NCBI RefSeq assembly: GCF_027158005.1
Contig: NZ_JAPVLQ010000004.1
Span: 449,275-513,274, forward strand
Reading direction: 5' to 3'
Length of the DNA stretch: 64,000 nt
Source: Rhodococcus sp. H36-A4
Lineage (GTDB): Bacteria > Actinomycetota > Actinomycetes > Mycobacteriales > Mycobacteriaceae
Shown: in pieces, positions 1 through 8,057 of the stretch
How positions within the stretch are numbered: position 1 is the first letter of the stretch
Layout of the letters: each line of letters opens with the position of its first letter
The notes under the pieces: model-generated
Database searches by the model: none
Told to the model about the DNA's origin: nothing
The model's input: only the letters and a program-made list of their open reading frames with translations
Translations under genes and position numbers: made by a program

Positions 1-709
1 ATTCCTGGTGTGGATGCTTGCGACCGCCCTGCGGAGGCACACTCGCCTGGGTTCCTTCGAGAATCTTCAACAGCGCCTGCTGCACACCCTCACCGGACAC
101 ATCCCGAGTGATCGACGGATTCTCACTCTTGCGAGCGATCTTGTCGACCTCGTCGATATAGATGATGCCGGTCTCGGCTCGCTTCACATCGTAATCTGCT
201 GCCTGAATCAACTTGAGGAGGATGTTCTCGACATCCTCACCCACGTAGCCGGCCTCGGTGAGTGCTGTGGCATCCGCTATCGCGAACGGCACGTTGAGCA
301 TCTTTGCAAGTGTCTGGGCCAAGTAGGTCTTGCCACATCCGGTGGGTCCGAGCATCAGGATGTTGGACTTGGCCAACTCGACGGTCTCACCCCGCGCATC
401 GCGAGCTTTGTCCCCGGCCTGAATGCGCTTGTAGTGGTTGTAGACGGCCACGGCCAGCGTGCGCTTGGCAGTGTCCTGACCGATCACGTAGTTCTCGAGG
501 AAGTCCCGAATCTCGGCCGGCTTCGGCAGATCGTCGAGTTTGACCTCGCTCGACTCCGCGAGCTCTTCTTCGATGATCTCATTGCACAGGTCGATGCACT
601 CGTCACAGATGTACACACCAGGCCCTGCGATGAGCTTCTTCACCTGCTTCTGGCTCTTACCGCAGAAGGAGCACTTCAACAGATCGCCGCCGTCACCGAT
701 GCGTGCCAT
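1..709 (-). CDS. clpX: ATP-dependent Clp protease ATP-binding subunit ClpX (N-terminal part, cut by window edge)
   Basis: AAA+ unfoldase that recognises substrates and feeds them to the ClpP1P2 peptidase in the cytoplasm. About 236 of roughly 430 residues are visible. The N-terminal zinc-binding domain shows CSFC and CDEC pairs (residues ~13-38), followed by the AAA module with Walker A GPTGCGKT (~residue 115-125) and Walker [11 protein letters not shown]. The ATG at 709 begins [18 protein letters not shown], the usual ClpX start. It lies downstream of clpP2 on the same strand, separated by about 313 nt that contain a strong hairpin, so it may be expressed partly apart from clpP1P2. The C-terminal sensor-2 region is outside the window. 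Confidence 0.97.
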   Translation of the reverse strand, partial: MARIGDGGDLLKCSFCGKSQKQVKKLIAGPGVYICDECIDLCNEIIEEELAESSEVKLDDLPKPAEIRDFLENYVIGQDTAKRTLAVAVYNHYKRIQAGDKARDARGETVELAKSNILMLGPTGCGKTYLAQTLAKMLNVPFAIADATALTEAGYVGEDVENILLKLIQAADYDVKRAETGIIYIDEVDKIARKSENPSITRDVSGEGVQQALLKILEGTQASVPPQGGRKHPHQE

Positions 710-954
710 ATTCGAGGTTCCTACTTCCTTGTTCGCGTCCGGCCGGTGGACACCATCACGATGTCGGCCCAGTCCTCGGCAACTTCTCGATCCACAACTC
801 GTTCATGCCCTGAAGCGACCGTACCCGTGTTCGACGACCATGGGTGAGATGTTTCCGGTGATTCGCTGCCCAACTTATTCCGACCCCAACGTCTTGCTGG
901 TCGAAGACAGCCGAAGCGTGTGAACGTTCGTGCTGAACAGGGTTGTCGGACGGG

Positions 955-993
955 GTTGTCGGACGTAGAAGAGCTTGACCTACGCCCGACAAC
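955..993 (-). terminator. Long hairpin between clpP2 and clpX
   Basis: Arms GTTGTCGGACGTAG (955-968) and CTACGCCCGACAAC (980-993) pair over 14 positions with one mismatch and an 11-nt loop. A further copy of GTTGTCGG lies at 942-949. No T-run follows on the minus strand, so this may be an attenuator or mRNA-processing/stability element rather than a classical terminator. A second, smaller hairpin, AGGTCTC/GAGACCT, lies at 997-1015, just after the clpP2 stop. The rest of the 710-1022 gap shows no gene. Confidence 0.5.
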
Positions 994-1022
994 GAGAGGT
1001 CTCGCGGAGAGACCTGCTGGCA

Positions 1023-1664
1023 CTACTTCTGTGCCGACAACTTTCGGTATTCGAAAACCGTGTCGATGATTCCGTAGTCCTTCGCCTGCGCGGCGGTCAG
1101 AATCTTGTCACGATCGGTATCCTTACGGATGACGTCGGGATCCTTACCGGTGTGCCGTCCAAGTGTGGTCTCCATGAGACGACGCATGCGCTCGATTTCC
1201 GCAGCCTGAATTTCGAGGTCCGAGACCTGGCCCTGGATGCCACCACTCGATGGCTGGTGGATCAGCACACGCGCATTCGGCAGAGCGGCGCGCTTTCCCG
1301 GTGTACCTGCGGCGAGCAACACGGCCGCCGCAGATGCTGCCTGTCCGAGGCAGACCGTCGCCACGTCCGCACGGACGTACTGCATGGTGTCGTAGATGGC
1401 CATCAGCGAGGTGAACGAACCACCAGGCGAGTTGATGTACATCGTGATGTCACGATCGGGATCGAGACCTTCCAACACGAGCAGCTGGGCCATGACGTCG
1501 TTGGCCGACGCATCATCGACCTGGACGCCGAGGAAGATGATGCGCTCCTCGAACAGCTTGTTGTACGGGTTGGATTCCTTCATGCCGTAGCTGGAGTGCT
1601 CGACGAAAGAAGGCAAGATGTACCGCGAGGACGGCATCTGATTGGGATCGAACAGGTTTGTCAT
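1023..1664 (-). CDS. clpP2: ATP-dependent Clp protease proteolytic subunit ClpP2
   Basis: Serine peptidase subunit of the mixed ClpP1P2 tetradecamer of actinobacteria. The nucleophile Ser is in GQAASAAA, the His in LIHQPSSG and the Asp in KDTDRDK, in the expected order and spacing. The product is 213 aa. There are two adjacent ATGs (1667 and 1664); the second is preferred because GGAG then sits about 5 nt upstream. It lies 48 nt after clpP1 on the same strand, fitting a clpP1-clpP2 operon as in Mycobacterium (Rv2461c-Rv2460c). The [31 protein letters not shown] region is typical of the ClpP2 type. The assignment to ClpP2 rather than ClpP1 rests on gene order and this N-terminus. Confidence 0.95.
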   Translation of the reverse strand: MTNLFDPNQMPSSRYILPSFVEHSSYGMKESNPYNKLFEERIIFLGVQVDDASANDVMAQLLVLEGLDPDRDITMYINSPGGSFTSLMAIYDTMQYVRADVATVCLGQAASAAAVLLAAGTPGKRAALPNARVLIHQPSSGGIQGQVSDLEIQAAEIERMRRLMETTLGRHTGKDPDVIRKDTDRDKILTAAQAKDYGIIDTVFEYRKLSAQK

Positions 1665-1712
1665 CATTTCTCCAAGATGTAAGTGATCGAGGGATCGCCG
1701 GTCCGGGCGGAT

Positions 1713-2363
1713 CTAGTCGCCGATTCCGCCGGCCTGCCGGGCACGGCTGACGACATGATCGACAAACCCGTACTCCTTTGCCGCTTTGGCGGTGAACCAG
1801 CGGTCACGATCGGAGTCTTCGGTGATCTGCTCGACGGTCTGGCCGGTGTGCAGCGCGATCAGTTCGGCCATCTCACGCTTGGTGTGCGCGAACTGCTCGG
1901 CCATGATGGCAATGTCACTGGCACTACCGCCGATTCCTGCCGAGGGCTGGTGCATCATGATCCGGGCGTGCGGGAGTGCGTAACGCTTTCCCTTGGCGCC
2001 TGCCGACAACAGGAACTGCCCCATGGATGCAGCCAAACCCATTCCGTAGGTAGCTACATCGCACTCGGCGAATTCCATGGTGTCGAAGATTGCCATGCCC
2101 GCGGTGACGGAGCCACCGGGAGAGTTGATGTAGAGCGAAATGTCGCGGGTGGCGTCCTCAGCAGACAGAAGGAGAATTTGAGCACACAGCTTGTTGGCGA
2201 TGTCATCGTCGACCTGAGTACCGAGGAAGATGATGCGCTCGCGAAGCAGACGCTCGTACACGGAGTCGCTGAGATTAAGGCCGGAGGAGGCCGAAGTCAT
2301 GACGGGACTCTGCTGACGCGAAGCCGCCGAATTCTGAACAGTCACGGTACCTGCCTTTTCCAT
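1713..2363 (-). CDS. clpP1: ATP-dependent Clp protease proteolytic subunit ClpP1
   Basis: Second Clp peptidase subunit. The catalytic Ser is in GLAASMGQ, the His in MMHQPSAG and the Asp in EDSDRDRW. Three starts are possible. GTG 2390 has no ribosome-binding site. ATG 2363 has AGGAA about 11 nt upstream and is chosen. ATG 2300 lacks a clear site but gives an N-terminus ([21 protein letters not shown]) close to that of known orthologues, so it cannot be excluded, the first ~20 residues here being of low complexity. A near-perfect ClgR box lies 68 nt upstream, and tig is the next gene upstream, separated by a terminator-like hairpin. Confidence 0.95.
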   Translation of the reverse strand: MEKAGTVTVQNSAASRQQSPVMTSASSGLNLSDSVYERLLRERIIFLGTQVDDDIANKLCAQILLLSAEDATRDISLYINSPGGSVTAGMAIFDTMEFAECDVATYGMGLAASMGQFLLSAGAKGKRYALPHARIMMHQPSAGIGGSASDIAIMAEQFAHTKREMAELIALHTGQTVEQITEDSDRDRWFTAKAAKEYGFVDHVVSRARQAGGIGD

Positions 2364-2401
2364 ACGATCGTTGGTTCCTGATACAGACACTAACGAAAGA
2401 A

Positions 2402-2427
2402 GGCGGCTCCGGAGTCCCGGAACCGCC
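2402..2427 (-). terminator. Intrinsic terminator after tig
   Basis: On the minus strand, a stem of GGCGG-T-TCCGG paired with CCGGA-G-CCGCC (4-nt loop, one internal mismatch) is followed by the T-rich run TTCTTTCGTT. It begins 17 nt after the tig stop. It would separate tig from clpP1P2 unless read through. Confidence 0.65.
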
Positions 2428-2430
2428 GTC

Positions 2431-2448
2431 GTTCGCTGTAAGCGTTAC
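2431..2448 (-). promoter_or_regulatory. Predicted ClgR operator upstream of clpP1P2
   Basis: Read on the minus strand, the site is GTAACGCTTACAGCGAAC. It matches the published actinobacterial ClgR consensus WNNWCGCYNANRGCGWWS at every fixed position except the first W. It overlaps the tig stop codon and lies about 68 nt upstream of the preferred clpP1 start, a suitable place for an activator of clpP1P2. The consensus is recalled from the Corynebacterium literature; binding is inferred. Confidence 0.7.
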
Positions 2449-3821
2449 TTGTCTTGTTCACCCTCGGCAGAATCGCCTGCTGCAGGCTCTTCCTCGTCCG
2501 CGGGACTACCGAAAAGCTCTGCGGTGTCCACGGTCGCACCGGCCGTGTCGGTCACATTGACACGGTCTACGACCGAGGCCAAAGCCTTCCCACGACGTAC
2601 ATCGGCGAATATGGCGCCGAGCTGATTTGCCTGCTGCACCTGCTGGATGAACTCCTCGGGCGAGATACCGTAGCGCTGCGCCTGGAAGATGATCCGCTCG
2701 GTGAGCTCGTCTTGACCGACCTGAGTCTGTTCTGCTTCGGCAATGGCATCGAGGAGCAACTGCGTGCGCACCGACTTCTCGGCGGCTTCCTTGACGTCCT
2801 TGTCGAACTCTTCACGACTAGAACCCTGCGCCTCCAACATCTCGGCAAGCTTGGCTTCGTCGTGGTCGAGTCCATGGATGGCCTCGTGAAGCTGGGAGTC
2901 GACCTCGGCCTTGACGACAGCTTCCGGAGCCGGGATCTCGAGGGTCTCGAGAAGCGTCTCCAACACCTTGTCGCGGATCTGACCGGCCTGCTCGACCTTC
3001 TTCACTCGTTCGACGCGAGTCTTCAGATCGGCGATCAACTCTTCGAGGGTGTCGAACTCGCTGGCAAGCTGTGCGAACTCGTCGTCGGCCTCGGGAAGTT
3101 CGCGCTCCTTGACGGAGACGACCTTGACGGAGACCACTGCTTCCTTGCCTGCGAACTCTCCCGCAACGAGCGTGGAAGTGAAGTCCTTGGACTCGTCTAC
3201 CGACACTCCGACGATGGCATCGTCCAAGCCTTCGATGAGCTGGCCCGAACCGACCTCGTGGGACAAGCCGCTGGCCGAAGCCTCTTCGACGGTTTCACCG
3301 TCGACTGTGGCCGAGAGATCGATGGAGACGAAGTCTCCGGACTGCACGGGACGAGTCACACCGGTCAACGTGCCGAAGCGCTGGCGCAGCGACAACAGCT
3401 GCTCGTCTACCGCTTCGTCGGTGATTTCGAGGGGATCGACCGTGATGTCGATGGTCGAGTAGTCCGGCAGGGCGATCTCGGGACGGATGTCGACCTCGGC
3501 GGTGAAAGTGAGCTCCTCGCCGTCCTCGATCTTGGTGATCTCGATATCGGGCTGTCCGATGACCTTGATGTTCTCCGCAGAGACGGCTTCGGAATAGCGA
3601 GTGGGAAGGGCGTCGTTGACGACCTGCTCCAACACTGCTCCTCGTCCGACTCGAGCTTCGAGCAGCTTCGCGGGAGCCTTGCCCGGGCGGAACCCCGGCA
3701 GGCGGATCTGCTGAGCGAGAGCCTTGTAGGCGCGGTCGAAATCAGGCTTGAGCTCCTCGAAGGGCACCTCAACGTTGATCCGGACTCGCGTCGGGCTGAG
3801 CTGCTCGACGGTGCTCTTCAC
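2445..3821 (-). CDS. tig: Trigger factor (ribosome-associated chaperone, peptidyl-prolyl isomerase)
   Basis: Folding chaperone that binds nascent chains at the ribosome exit. The 458-aa product starts at GTG 3821 ([14 protein letters not shown]), with AAAAGGAG about 8 nt upstream. The ribosome-binding domain carries the signature GFRPGKAP (~residues 43-50), followed by an FKBP-like middle domain ([15 protein letters not shown]) and a helical C-terminal domain ending in an acidic tail ([20 protein letters not shown]). Reading further upstream in frame runs antisense through no gene of its own and into tRNA-Pro, so longer starts are wrong. The neighbourhood tRNA-Pro, tig, clpP1, clpP2, clpX is the usual actinobacterial order. 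Confidence 0.97.
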   Translation of the reverse strand: MKSTVEQLSPTRVRINVEVPFEELKPDFDRAYKALAQQIRLPGFRPGKAPAKLLEARVGRGAVLEQVVNDALPTRYSEAVSAENIKVIGQPDIEITKIEDGEELTFTAEVDIRPEIALPDYSTIDITVDPLEITDEAVDEQLLSLRQRFGTLTGVTRPVQSGDFVSIDLSATVDGETVEEASASGLSHEVGSGQLIEGLDDAIVGVSVDESKDFTSTLVAGEFAGKEAVVSVKVVSVKERELPEADDEFAQLASEFDTLEELIADLKTRVERVKKVEQAGQIRDKVLETLLETLEIPAPEAVVKAEVDSQLHEAIHGLDHDEAKLAEMLEAQGSSREEFDKDVKEAAEKSVRTQLLLDAIAEAEQTQVGQDELTERIIFQAQRYGISPEEFIQQVQQANQLGAIFADVRRGKALASVVDRVNVTDTAGATVDTAELFGSPADEEEPAAGDSAEGEQDK

Positions 3822-3852
3822 GGGACATGCTCCTTTTGGTGGTCTTACCTTG

Positions 3853-3900
3853 CTGTCTGGATCATCGTCTGCCTGGATCACCGTGTGTCTGGTCCACCGA
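3853..3900. repeat. Three-copy 16-bp tandem repeat upstream of tig
   Basis: The units CTGTCTGGATCATCGT (3853-3868), CTGCCTGGATCACCGT (3869-3884) and GTGTCTGGTCCACCGA (3885-3900) follow each other without a gap. They lie in the interval between tRNA-Pro and the tig start, about 30-80 nt before the GTG. They could be regulator binding sites or a simple duplication. Confidence 0.6.
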
Positions 3901-3933
3901 ACTAGCGGGCGACCCGGCGGTGATTCCTTGATC

Positions 3934-3962
3934 GAAGCCGGATCCGCATTGGATCCGGCTTC
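3934..3962 (-). terminator. Perfect 12-bp hairpin after tRNA-Pro
   Basis: GAAGCCGGATCC (3934-3945) and GGATCCGGCTTC (3951-3962) form a perfect 12-bp stem with a 5-nt loop, starting 5 nt after the tRNA-Pro 3' end. No T-run follows, so termination is less certain than the structure. Confidence 0.6.
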
Positions 3963-3967
3963 TCTTG

Positions 3968-4041
3968 TCGGGGTGACAGGAATTGAACCTGCGACCCTCC
4001 GCTCCCAAAGCGGATGCGCTACCAAGCTGCGCCACACCCCG
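3968..4041 (-). tRNA. tRNA-Pro (anticodon TGG)
   Basis: Read on the minus strand: acceptor CGGGGTG pairs with CACCCCG, the D-loop has AGCTTGGTAGCGC, the anticodon stem-loop TCCGC-TTTGGGA-GCGGA gives TGG, and the T-loop is GGTTCAATTCC. The CCA end is not encoded (ACAA follows). It lies upstream of tig in the same direction, as in mycobacteria. Confidence 0.95.
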
Positions 4042-4053
4042 TCTACCGCACAA

Positions 4054-4122
4054 ACCTACAGGCACCATTGAACAGCAAATACATGGACCTTGGAACAGCA
4101 GGTGCAGGACCCATTGAACAGT
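4054..4122. repeat. Three-copy 23-bp direct repeat upstream of tRNA-Pro
   Basis: Three consecutive 23-bp units (4054-4076, 4077-4099, 4100-4122) each end in the shared block TTGAACAG or TGGAACAG, preceded by a CC. The array ends about 12 nt upstream of the mature tRNA-Pro 5' end, so it overlaps the likely promoter of that tRNA. No coding sequence is seen in 4042-4187. Confidence 0.6.
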
Positions 4123-4187
4123 ATGCACTATCTTGGGTCGTCAACGGGCCACTGTTACGGTGTCCACAGGTCGTGAGTACAGCCAAT

Positions 4188-4217
4188 TTGTAATCTCGAA
4201 CCGAGGTTCTGTAGAGT
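4188..4217 (+). promoter_or_regulatory. Likely promoter of tRNA-Gly
   Basis: A -35-like TTGTAA (4188-4193) and a -10-like TAGAGT (4212-4217) are spaced by 18 bp, about 49 nt upstream of the mature tRNA-Gly. This is a sigma-70-type pattern call only. Confidence 0.4.
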
Positions 4218-4265
4218 CTCATAACGCAAGCGGCGCAGATGGCGATCCCATCGAGTCGCTCGCAT

Positions 4266-4339
4266 GCCGATGTAGCTCAATGGTAGAGCCCCTGTCTTCC
4301 AAACAGGCTACGCGAGTTCGATTCTCGTCATCGGCTCCA
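4266..4339 (+). tRNA. tRNA-Gly (anticodon TCC)
   Basis: Acceptor GCCGATG pairs with CATCGGC. The D-arm has TAGCTCAATGGTAGAGC, the anticodon stem-loop CCTGT-CTTCCAA-ACAGG gives TCC, and the T-arm has GAGTTCGATTCTC. The discriminator T and CCA are encoded (4336-4339). A strong terminator follows directly. Confidence 0.95.
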
Positions 4340-4345
4340 GCAAAA

Positions 4346-4380
4346 AGCCCGGTCCTGTTCTTCATGGACCGGGCTTTTTT
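4346..4380 (+). terminator. Intrinsic terminator of tRNA-Gly
   Basis: AGCCCGGTCC (4346-4355) pairs perfectly with GGACCGGGCT (4366-4375) and is followed by a run of T. It is a classical rho-independent terminator. Confidence 0.9.
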
Positions 4381-4404
4381 GTATCTGCACTCTGCAAGTC
4401 CCCT

Positions 4405-5157
4405 TCAGATACGTATTCCGTCGTAGAGCGCCTGCGCCACTGCACGATCGCCGACGATGTCGAGGCCGTCCAACGGTCGTCGACGCCAGAGAGTGAGCAT
4501 CAGGTTCTGCGCAGAACCACGCAGCGCCACATCACCTTTCCGGTGTAGGCGAGATACTGCGACCTCGTCTCCGGTGAAGTCCAGGAACAACTCCGCATCG
4601 GTCCCGTCATCGGTGTGCACATGGACTGTTCGTCCCGCCACGGCAGGAACCTTCTCGACGGGAAACCTTGTGAGAAACTGCTCCGCCCACTCGACTATTG
4701 CGTCCGCAGCACCGACTGGGTCGGCCGATTCGGGTTGTGGGCCCCCGCGCTCGTGCACCGCATCCTGGGCATCGAATCTGTGGACAGTCACCTCGTGTAG
4801 CTGCCTCCTGATCCAATAGTCGGCCGAATCGATCCCGGCCCACGTGGCAACTTCCTGCGCTGGATCTACGGCTCGATACGCCGCGAGCATGTGGGCGACG
4901 GACTCTCGATAGTCATCGAGGACTTGCGGTCCACGCTCCGGCTTTGCAACGGATCCAACAACTTTCGCCATTCCATCGGATGCAGGCGTTTCGAGTGCAG
5001 CAACCGCCATCCGGTGCACGAAGTTGACATGGCGGATCAGCTTTTCCACGGTCCAACCGGGCATCGACAGAACCGGCAACGCGAGGTCGTCGAGGGTCAG
5101 CGATGCCATCCGCTCGCACTCACGGGTCAGAAGTTCGAACTGCGGGACTGAAGTCAT
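4405..5157 (-). CDS. Maleylpyruvate isomerase / mycothiol-dependent DinB-like family protein
   Basis: The 250-aa protein has an N-terminal four-helix DinB-like half (LTLDDLALPVLSMPGWTVEKLIRHVNFVHR, and YWIRRQLHEVTVHRFDAQDA with candidate metal ligands His/Asp/Glu) and a C-terminal SCP2-like half (GDVALRGSAQNLMLTLWRRRPLDGLDIVGD). This is the architecture of the actinobacterial TIGR03083 / maleylpyruvate isomerase family, many members of which use mycothiol; the real substrate is unknown. Start ATG 5157 (MTSVPQFELL) has GAGGGAGA about 9 nt upstream; a longer frame to 5208 has no support. It lies between the tRNA-Gly terminator and the nei-rpiB pair, on the same strand as the latter. Confidence 0.8.
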   Translation of the reverse strand: MTSVPQFELLTRECERMASLTLDDLALPVLSMPGWTVEKLIRHVNFVHRMAVAALETPASDGMAKVVGSVAKPERGPQVLDDYRESVAHMLAAYRAVDPAQEVATWAGIDSADYWIRRQLHEVTVHRFDAQDAVHERGGPQPESADPVGAADAIVEWAEQFLTRFPVEKVPAVAGRTVHVHTDDGTDAELFLDFTGDEVAVSRLHRKGDVALRGSAQNLMLTLWRRRPLDGLDIVGDRAVAQALYDGIRI

Positions 5158-5259
5158 AGCGGCGATTCTCCCTCGCACAGGACATCTCCGCGCGCGTATC
5201 CGCCGCACCTCTGGGATGCGTCCGATTCGTCTGGACGACGGTGGAGAGCGAGGTGGTTG

Positions 5260-6057
5260 CTAACTCGCCTGACAGACCGGGCACCAGAACAGGTTTCTTG
5301 CCTGCATCACCGAATGCAGGATCGCGGTCCCACACACACGGCACGGACGTCCCGCTTGGCGATAGACGTACGAGCGCGGCCGTTTCGCGTCGTATCCGAC
5401 GTCGCCGTGGTCGTCTTCCGGCCGAATGGTGATGATCTTCCCGCGTCGGACACCGATGTTCATCAGGTCGACGAGGTCGAACCACAGCGCGTCCCATTCG
5501 GAATGGTCGAGATCCTTGCCAGGACGCATCGGATTGATCTCGTGGCGAAAAAGAATCTCGGCACGATAGACATTACCCACTCCCGCAAGGACCTTCTGAT
5601 CCATCAGCAGAGTGCCGATAGCCGTGCGCGACTTCGCAATTCGTGCCCACGCGCGTTCGGGGTCGGCGTCTTTTCGGATGGGGTCCGGTCCGAGCCGCGC
5701 CTTGAGTGCGTCGACTTGCTGCTCGGTGTATATCTCGCATGCGGTCGGGCCCCGCAGGTCGGTCCCGTACTGCTCCCCCACCATGCGCAAGCGCACTGCC
5801 CCGACCGGATCATCCAGCGGCACGGCCTGTTCGGTGAACTTCCCGTACAGGCCCAAATGAATGTGCACGATCAAGTCGGATTCGTATCGGTGAAGAAGGT
5901 GCTTGCCCCACGCCTCTGCCGCGTGGAGAACAAGGCCGTCGATCAGCGCGGCGCCCGAGGCGAACCGTCCCTGAGGACTGCTCACCTCGACCGGCGCCCC
6001 GCCGAATCGTCGTTGATGCAACCGAGCCAGTCGGTGCAACGTGTGCCCTTCGGGCAC
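5260..6057 (-). CDS. Formamidopyrimidine/endonuclease VIII-type DNA glycosylase (Nei1-like)
   Basis: Base-excision repair glycosylase/AP lyase that removes oxidised pyrimidines. The mature protein would begin PEGHTLHRLA, with the catalytic Pro2 and Glu3. A conserved Lys is in EAWGKHLLHRY (~residue 53), the helix-two-turn-helix region is GVGNVYRAEILF, and the C-terminal zinc finger is CRVC...CPVC. Length is 265 aa. The start is GTG 6057, two nucleotides after the rpiB stop, implying translational coupling. Position and motifs match M. tuberculosis Rv2464c (Nei1). Confidence 0.9.
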   Translation of the reverse strand: MPEGHTLHRLARLHQRRFGGAPVEVSSPQGRFASGAALIDGLVLHAAEAWGKHLLHRYESDLIVHIHLGLYGKFTEQAVPLDDPVGAVRLRMVGEQYGTDLRGPTACEIYTEQQVDALKARLGPDPIRKDADPERAWARIAKSRTAIGTLLMDQKVLAGVGNVYRAEILFRHEINPMRPGKDLDHSEWDALWFDLVDLMNIGVRRGKIITIRPEDDHGDVGYDAKRPRSYVYRQAGRPCRVCGTAILHSVMQARNLFWCPVCQAS

Positions 6058-6059
6058 AG

Positions 6060-6563
6060 TTACGCAGGCTTCACATCGCCGCCGAGGGCTTCGCCCCCGG
6101 GTACTGCCGGAGCTACTCCACTGCGCTCGTACTCGGACAAGATGTCGATGCGACGCTGATGACGTTCTTCACCGGAGAACGGTGTCGACAGGAAAGCGTC
6201 GACAATCGCCAGAGCCTCGGGAAGTGTGTGCATGCGCCCACCGATACCGATGAGCTGCGCATCGTTGTGCTCGCGCGCCAGTTTCGCGGTCTCGACGCTC
6301 CACGCCAATGCGCATCGTGCGCCCGGCACTTTGTTGGCTGCGATCTGCTCGCCGTTACCCGAACCACCGAGGACGAGACCACGGCTCCCCGGGTCGGCGA
6401 CTACGCGGCGAGCGGCGTCGATACAGAACGCCGGGTAGTCGTCCACGGCGTCGTATTCGAATGCGCCGCAATCGACGGGATCGTGCCCGCTCGCGGTGAG
6501 ATGTTCGATGATCTGATTTTTGAATTCGAGACCGGCATGGTCTGCCCCCAGGTATACGCGCAT
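6060..6563 (-). CDS. rpiB: Ribose-5-phosphate isomerase B
   Basis: Interconverts ribose 5-phosphate and ribulose 5-phosphate in the pentose phosphate pathway. The 167-aa protein begins MRVYLGADHAGLEFK, with the phosphate/substrate residues Asp-His of GADHAG. It has GGSGNGEQIAANK, where actinobacterial enzymes carry Ser in place of the catalytic Cys of E. coli RpiB. The HNDAQLIGIGGRMH segment is also characteristic. Start ATG 6563. It forms a tight operon with the downstream glycosylase and is divergent from the DUF429 gene, 16 nt away, so the two share a very short promoter region. Confidence 0.95.
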   Translation of the reverse strand: MRVYLGADHAGLEFKNQIIEHLTASGHDPVDCGAFEYDAVDDYPAFCIDAARRVVADPGSRGLVLGGSGNGEQIAANKVPGARCALAWSVETAKLAREHNDAQLIGIGGRMHTLPEALAIVDAFLSTPFSGEERHQRRIDILSEYERSGVAPAVPGGEALGGDVKPA

Positions 6564-6579
6564 GCCTAGAGTCTGACAG

Positions 6580-7257
6580 GTGGGAGTGCGCGCTGAAAAA
6601 ACGGTTGCCGGAGTCGACGGCGCAAAGGGCGAATGGGTTGTCGCGATTTTCGACGGCACAGTCGTCGAGTGGAGTGTCGCGGCCGATGTCGATGCTGTTC
6701 TCGAGACGACCGCGCGACGCTCGGTGGTCGCGGTGGATATGCCGCTGTCGATGCCGGAGGAGTCGTATCGGATCAGTGAGCTCGCGGCGAAGGCATTTCT
6801 GGGCCCGGCGCGGTCGTCGATCTTCCACACGCCGGTATCTGAGGTACTCGACGCCGAGGACTACCGCGAGGCATGCGACATCTCGCGTCGGATCACGGGC
6901 AAGGCGATCAGTAAACAGACCTGGCACCTACTGCCTTCGGTGCGGGCGTGGCGGGCAGCTGAGTTCGACCCCGATCGCGTCGTCGAGGTTCATCCCGAAT
7001 GTTCGTTCCGTGCAATGGCGCCGACGACTGCTTTCGCGTCGAAGAAGACCGGACGCGGTGCAGGTCAACGAATGGCGGTATTGTCGACCTGGATCGACCC
7101 ACACAATCTTGCCGTGGGCCTCGCCGAGCTACCGCCAGGCCCCGCGCTCGACGACGCGTTGGATGCGGCTGCAGCCGCGTGGTCGGCGTGGCGGTACAGC
7201 CAGGGAAAACACCGCACTTTCGGGTCGACGCACGGTCCGGATCGCATCGTTTACTGA
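6580..7257 (+). CDS. DUF429 family protein (predicted RNase H-like nuclease fold)
   Basis: The 225-aa protein has the DUF429 signatures GVDGAKGEWV near the N-terminus, VVAVDMPLSMPE, a central VEVHPECSFRAM and the C-terminal DALDAAAAAWSAWR. The family is related to the RNase H fold, but its function is not established. The start is GTG 6580 (GTG 6586 is an alternative); no strong ribosome-binding site is visible, so a leaderless or near-leaderless message is possible. A hairpin terminator overlaps its stop codon. Confidence 0.8.
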   Translation: MGVRAEKTVAGVDGAKGEWVVAIFDGTVVEWSVAADVDAVLETTARRSVVAVDMPLSMPEESYRISELAAKAFLGPARSSIFHTPVSEVLDAEDYREACDISRRITGKAISKQTWHLLPSVRAWRAAEFDPDRVVEVHPECSFRAMAPTTAFASKKTGRGAGQRMAVLSTWIDPHNLAVGLAELPPGPALDDALDAAAAAWSAWRYSQGKHRTFGSTHGPDRIVY

Positions 7258-7265
7258 TCCGGACC
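7234..7265. terminator. Bidirectional hairpin between DUF429 and DsbA-family genes
   Basis: GGTCCGGATC (7234-7243) and GATCCGGACC (7256-7265) form a perfect 10-bp stem with a 12-nt loop. It spans the stop codon of the plus-strand gene and lies 20 nt before the end of the convergent minus-strand gene. Confidence 0.6.
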
Positions 7266-7285
7266 ACGCGCCGTAGGACTGACCT

Positions 7286-7903
7286 CTAATCGAACTGCGG
7301 ATCCTCGTCACGAGATCTCTTGAGCTCGAAGAAGTGCGGGTACGAAGCGAAGATCACCGAGGCGTCCCACAGCTTGCCTGCCTCCTCCCCGCGCGGGATT
7401 CGTGAGAGGACCGGGCCGAAGAATGCGACACCGTTGACGTGGATGGTGGGAGTACCGACGTCGGGCCCGACCTTGTCCATTCCAGCGTGGTGGCTGGTGC
7501 GCAGGTCATCGTCGTAGTCGGTACTTTCGGCCGCTTGTGCCAACTCCGCGGGCAGTCCGAGCTCGGCGAGTGACTGCTCGATGACCTCGGTGAAGTCCTT
7601 GTTGCCTTCGTTGTGGATGCGAGTGCCCATCGCGGTGTAGAGCGGGAGCAGAATTTGATCCCCTTCGGCGCGGGCCGCAGCAATCGCAACGCGGACGGGT
7701 CCCCACGCAGACTTCATCATCTCGACGTATTCCTCGGGCAGATCCTTGTCTTCGTTGAGAACTGCCAGGCTCATCACGTGGAAGTTGGCTTCGATGTCGC
7801 GCACCTGCTGGACCTCGAGGATCCATCGCGAGGTAATCCAGCACCACGGACACAGTGGGTCGAACCAGAAATCCGCGGTGTCCTTTTGAGCACTATCGGT
7901 CAC
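7286..7903 (-). CDS. DsbA-family mycothiol-dependent nitroreductase (Rv2466c-like)
   Basis: Thioredoxin-fold cytoplasmic oxidoreductase of 205 aa. The active-site CPWC motif is in [16 protein letters not shown] (~residues 12-27), and a cis-Pro is in [10 protein letters not shown]. The Rv2466c family reduces substrates with mycothiol and activates the nitro prodrug TP053. Start GTG 7903 has GAAGGAG about 6 nt upstream; the long upstream reading frame overlaps pepN and is spurious. It is divergent from pepN, exactly as Rv2466c/Rv2467 are arranged. Confidence 0.88.
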   Translation of the reverse strand: MTDSAQKDTADFWFDPLCPWCWITSRWILEVQQVRDIEANFHVMSLAVLNEDKDLPEEYVEMMKSAWGPVRVAIAAARAEGDQILLPLYTAMGTRIHNEGNKDFTEVIEQSLAELGLPAELAQAAESTDYDDDLRTSHHAGMDKVGPDVGTPTIHVNGVAFFGPVLSRIPRGEEAGKLWDASVIFASYPHFFELKRSRDEDPQFD

Positions 7904-8057
7904 GTGAGGCTCCTTCGAAGTTTCGTTGACGAGTTGACGTGGGGTCAAACGACGGCGGCTAGCCACGAATTCCGCCGACGCCTGAACCAGCATGCCCGAC
8001 CCTCGACGTGATGGGATGGTGGCACTACTCATTCCTACTCGAGAAGGTGCCAATTCT

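Noticed and set aside
3822..4037. 72-residue N-terminal extension of trigger factor
   Set aside because: It reads through the antisense... promoter region and tRNA-Pro; the GTG at 3821 with AAAAGGAG gives the conserved N-terminus.
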